A stretch of 64,000 nt of DNA from Tetraselmis striata (taxonomy: Eukaryota > Chlorophyta > Chlorodendrophyceae > Chlorodendrales > Chlorodendraceae), in NCBI GenBank assembly GCA_006384855.1, contig VCJN01001240.1, forward strand, positions 1 through 64,000, in the 5' to 3' direction. The notes under the pieces are model-generated. The model saw nothing but the letters and a program-made list of their open reading frames with translations, had not been told where the DNA came from and did not search any database. How positions within the stretch are numbered: the stretch's first letter is position 1; every line of letters starts with the position of its first letter. Both the position numbers and the translations under genes were made by a program. Shown piece after piece: positions 62,650 through 64,000 of the stretch.

Positions 62650-63093
62650 ATGTCCGAGTCGATGAATTCTGCTGGCAAGAGCCGAGAGCTGCTGCTCAAC
62701 GAGGAAAGTTCTGTCGACCAGTCGACTACTGAGGTTTGTGCTGCCGTAGTGGTCACTTATGGTAAAGGTCACTCTGTCGAACGTCAAGTGATCTTAACGA
62801 CTGAGCCAAATGCTATATCGACTCTTTTCATACCAGTCGGAAAGTCGACAGCATCTGACATTACTGTGCGCGGCACGGCTGTGCGGAAACTCCGCGAGGA
62901 AACTGGTCTGCTTGTCTCTGAGGACGACTTAGAACTGTTTGACGTTCTCATCATAGATGGCATGAAATGTTTCTTATATGCATCTAAGCTATCATCCAGA
63001 AAGATAGTCAGTGAGATGCGCACGCCTGAAAGGCGCACGCCTGAAATGAGCACGCCAGAAAGGTCGCACGCTCTAGTCATATATCGCACCTAG
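62650..63093 (+). CDS. Nudix-like domain ORF of second LTR element
   Basis: 147 aa; the first ATG after the PBS. After a 25-residue leader come beta-strand-like AAVVVTYGKG and RQVILTTE, FIPVGK, then TAVRKLREETGLLVSEDDLE, which fits the second half of the Nudix box (R-x-L-x-E-E-x-G). The first Gly/Glu half is degenerate. It aligns with the pol Nudix-like domain of the chromovirus (TAVRRLLEQTGYRVQESNL). Nudix enzymes hydrolyse nucleoside diphosphates linked to another group; hydrolysis here is unproven. The C-terminus has short repeats (RTPERRTPEMSTPERS). Confidence 0.65.
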   Translation: MSESMNSAGKSRELLLNEESSVDQSTTEVCAAVVVTYGKGHSVERQVILTTEPNAISTLFIPVGKSTASDITVRGTAVRKLREETGLLVSEDDLELFDVLIIDGMKCFLYASKLSSRKIVSEMRTPERRTPEMSTPERSHALVIYRT

Positions 63094-63264
63094 TTGCACC
63101 AGTAGCTGCTGTACTGGACTGCCGAAGCAGCTCGGTACAGTGGGACTGAAGTCTGCGACTACTGCCGGACTTGCACATGCTGATCAACGACCTGCTGTGA
63201 CTGCGACCTGGGAGCTCGTCGTATAGCCGTTCATGTTTCGGCTCAAGTACAAGATCCTCAACGA

Positions 63265-63430
63265 GAAGCTTGCATCATCTATAGCAGCATTTGCATATGC
63301 ATCTGCATCTATAGTATCATCTGCACCTGCATCTGCATCTATAGTAGCATTTGCATCTGCATCTGCATCTATAGTAGCATCTGCACCTGCATTTTCATCT
63401 ATAGTAGCATCCGCATCTGCATTTATAGTG
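63265..63430 (+). repeat. Minisatellite of GCATCT/GCACCT units
   Basis: Units of 6-30 bp such as GCATCTGCATCTATAGTA, about eight rounds. One frame (63,233-63,460) reads ASASIVASAP repeats and may be just a by-product. Confidence 0.9.
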
Positions 63431-63459
63431 TGCATGCAGGTAACTTGTTACTACAGATG

Positions 63460-64000
63460 ACAGCAGGACGTGCTGATGGAGTACCGGCGACTTCCGCTGG
63501 GTACGCGCCAAGAATATGTCGACATTTTGGCGACAAGAAGGTCTACGGTAAGACCTCTATGACAACTGACAGAAAGATAGTAGATTATCTTAATCATGTC
63601 AAAATGCATGAGCCTGAGAAGTATGCTAAGCACATGGCTGCCAAAACATGCTTTAAGTGTGGTGAGGCTCACCTTCTGAAAGACTGCCCTAAGATGAAAT
63701 AGGGGTGCCCTTATTCTGCTGCTGACAGCTCAGTAGATAGGGATGTAAGTGATGTTTGTGTTACATCATGCTGTCCAGTAACTGTCGAGTCGCATGACTG
63801 CGAAGTTACTGTTGCCGATATGTCATTGGCACCTGAGGTATCCGCATTATTGTCTAATGCACGTCTGAATGACGATATACCTGTGACGAGTACATGTTCG
63901 AGTGACGATGTCGTCATCTCTGAGAGTAGTAACGACTATGTTGAGTCGCCTACTGATGAGAACTCGAATAGTGTACGCGAGTCTGGTACGACTTTGCCAG
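63460..64000 (+). CDS. Gag zinc knuckle plus readthrough frame (incomplete at window edge)
   Basis: ATG 63,460 opens MTAGRADGVPATSAGYAP ... HEPEKYAKHMAAKTCFKCG. The zinc knuckle is C-x2-C-x3-H-x4-C (CFKCGEAHLLKDC), one residue shorter than usual between the second Cys and His. The frame meets TAG at 63,700-63,702 (AAA TAG GGG). It then stays open for about 99 codons to the window end (GCPYSAADSSVDRDVSDVC ...), acidic and Ser/Val-rich, like a linker ahead of protease. Either UAG is read through to make Gag-Pol, or it is a recent nonsense mutation. The true gag start may lie upstream in decayed sequence. Confidence 0.5.

Larger units (their letters stand above)
62323..64000 (+). mobile_element. 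Second LTR retrotransposon, 5' part, cut by window edge
   Basis: Candidate 5' LTR 62,323-62,570 (TGTCAACTAC ... CTGTCGCA) with TATA-like CATAAATA at 62,454 and the hairpin GGCTAGC-TGTG-AGCTAGCC (about 62,430). PBS TGGTTTCGGAGC at 62,572-62,583 is identical to that of the chromovirus. Then a Nudix-like ORF (62,650), a minisatellite, a zinc-knuckle ORF and a frame that stays open to the window end. The 3' LTR is outside, so the LTR limits are provisional. Confidence 0.6.

Overview
The window is nuclear DNA of a eukaryote, most likely a microalga and probably a green one. Protein-coding genes are split by spliceosomal introns with clean reading phases. TGTAA, the usual green-algal poly(A) signal, sits at several repeat 3' ends. 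The retroelements belong to DIRS-like and chromovirus-like groups that carry Dam-like methyltransferase domains, as I recall from algal genomes. Runs of C or G (16-30 nt) and (GT)n tracts are frequent. No species can be named from the sequence alone.

Layout: 0-9 kb holds repeat fragments, including a deletion derivative of a tyrosine-recombinase (YR) retrotransposon with split direct repeats (5.04-7.26 kb) and a 419-bp tandem duplication. 9.67-17.07 kb is a host gene on + with at least 11 exons, encoding a cyanobacterial-type zinc N-acetylmuramoyl-L-alanine amidase. 20.5-24.05 kb is a four-exon host gene on - for a single-pass membrane protein. 24.85-27.8 kb is a frameshifted non-LTR-like reverse transcriptase on -, with related fragments at 0.2-0.75, 34.1-35.5 and 46.2-47.9 kb.

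35.57-41.41 kb is a 5.8-kb segment bounded by about 78-bp terminal inverted repeats and a 12-bp direct flanking repeat, so it looks like a large DNA transposon. It carries a gene built from tandem 96-nt, phase-0 cassette exons, amplified twice and partly decayed.

47.9-58.1 kb is a nest: a tRNA-derived SINE with a 16-bp target duplication, then a DIRS-like RT/RNase H/methyltransferase element on -, into which a nearly intact chromovirus (50,972-57,668, +) inserted with target duplication TCGAA. That chromovirus has a textbook -1 frameshift site between gag and pol, and its pol starts with a Dam-like domain followed by a Nudix-like domain before protease, RT, RNase H, integrase and chromodomain. 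At the right edge (about 62.3 kb to the end) a second LTR element uses the same primer-binding sequence and carries a homologous Nudix-like ORF. Its zinc-knuckle frame continues past a single UAG. The Nudix-carrying LTR elements and the cassette-exon transposon are the most unusual systems here.
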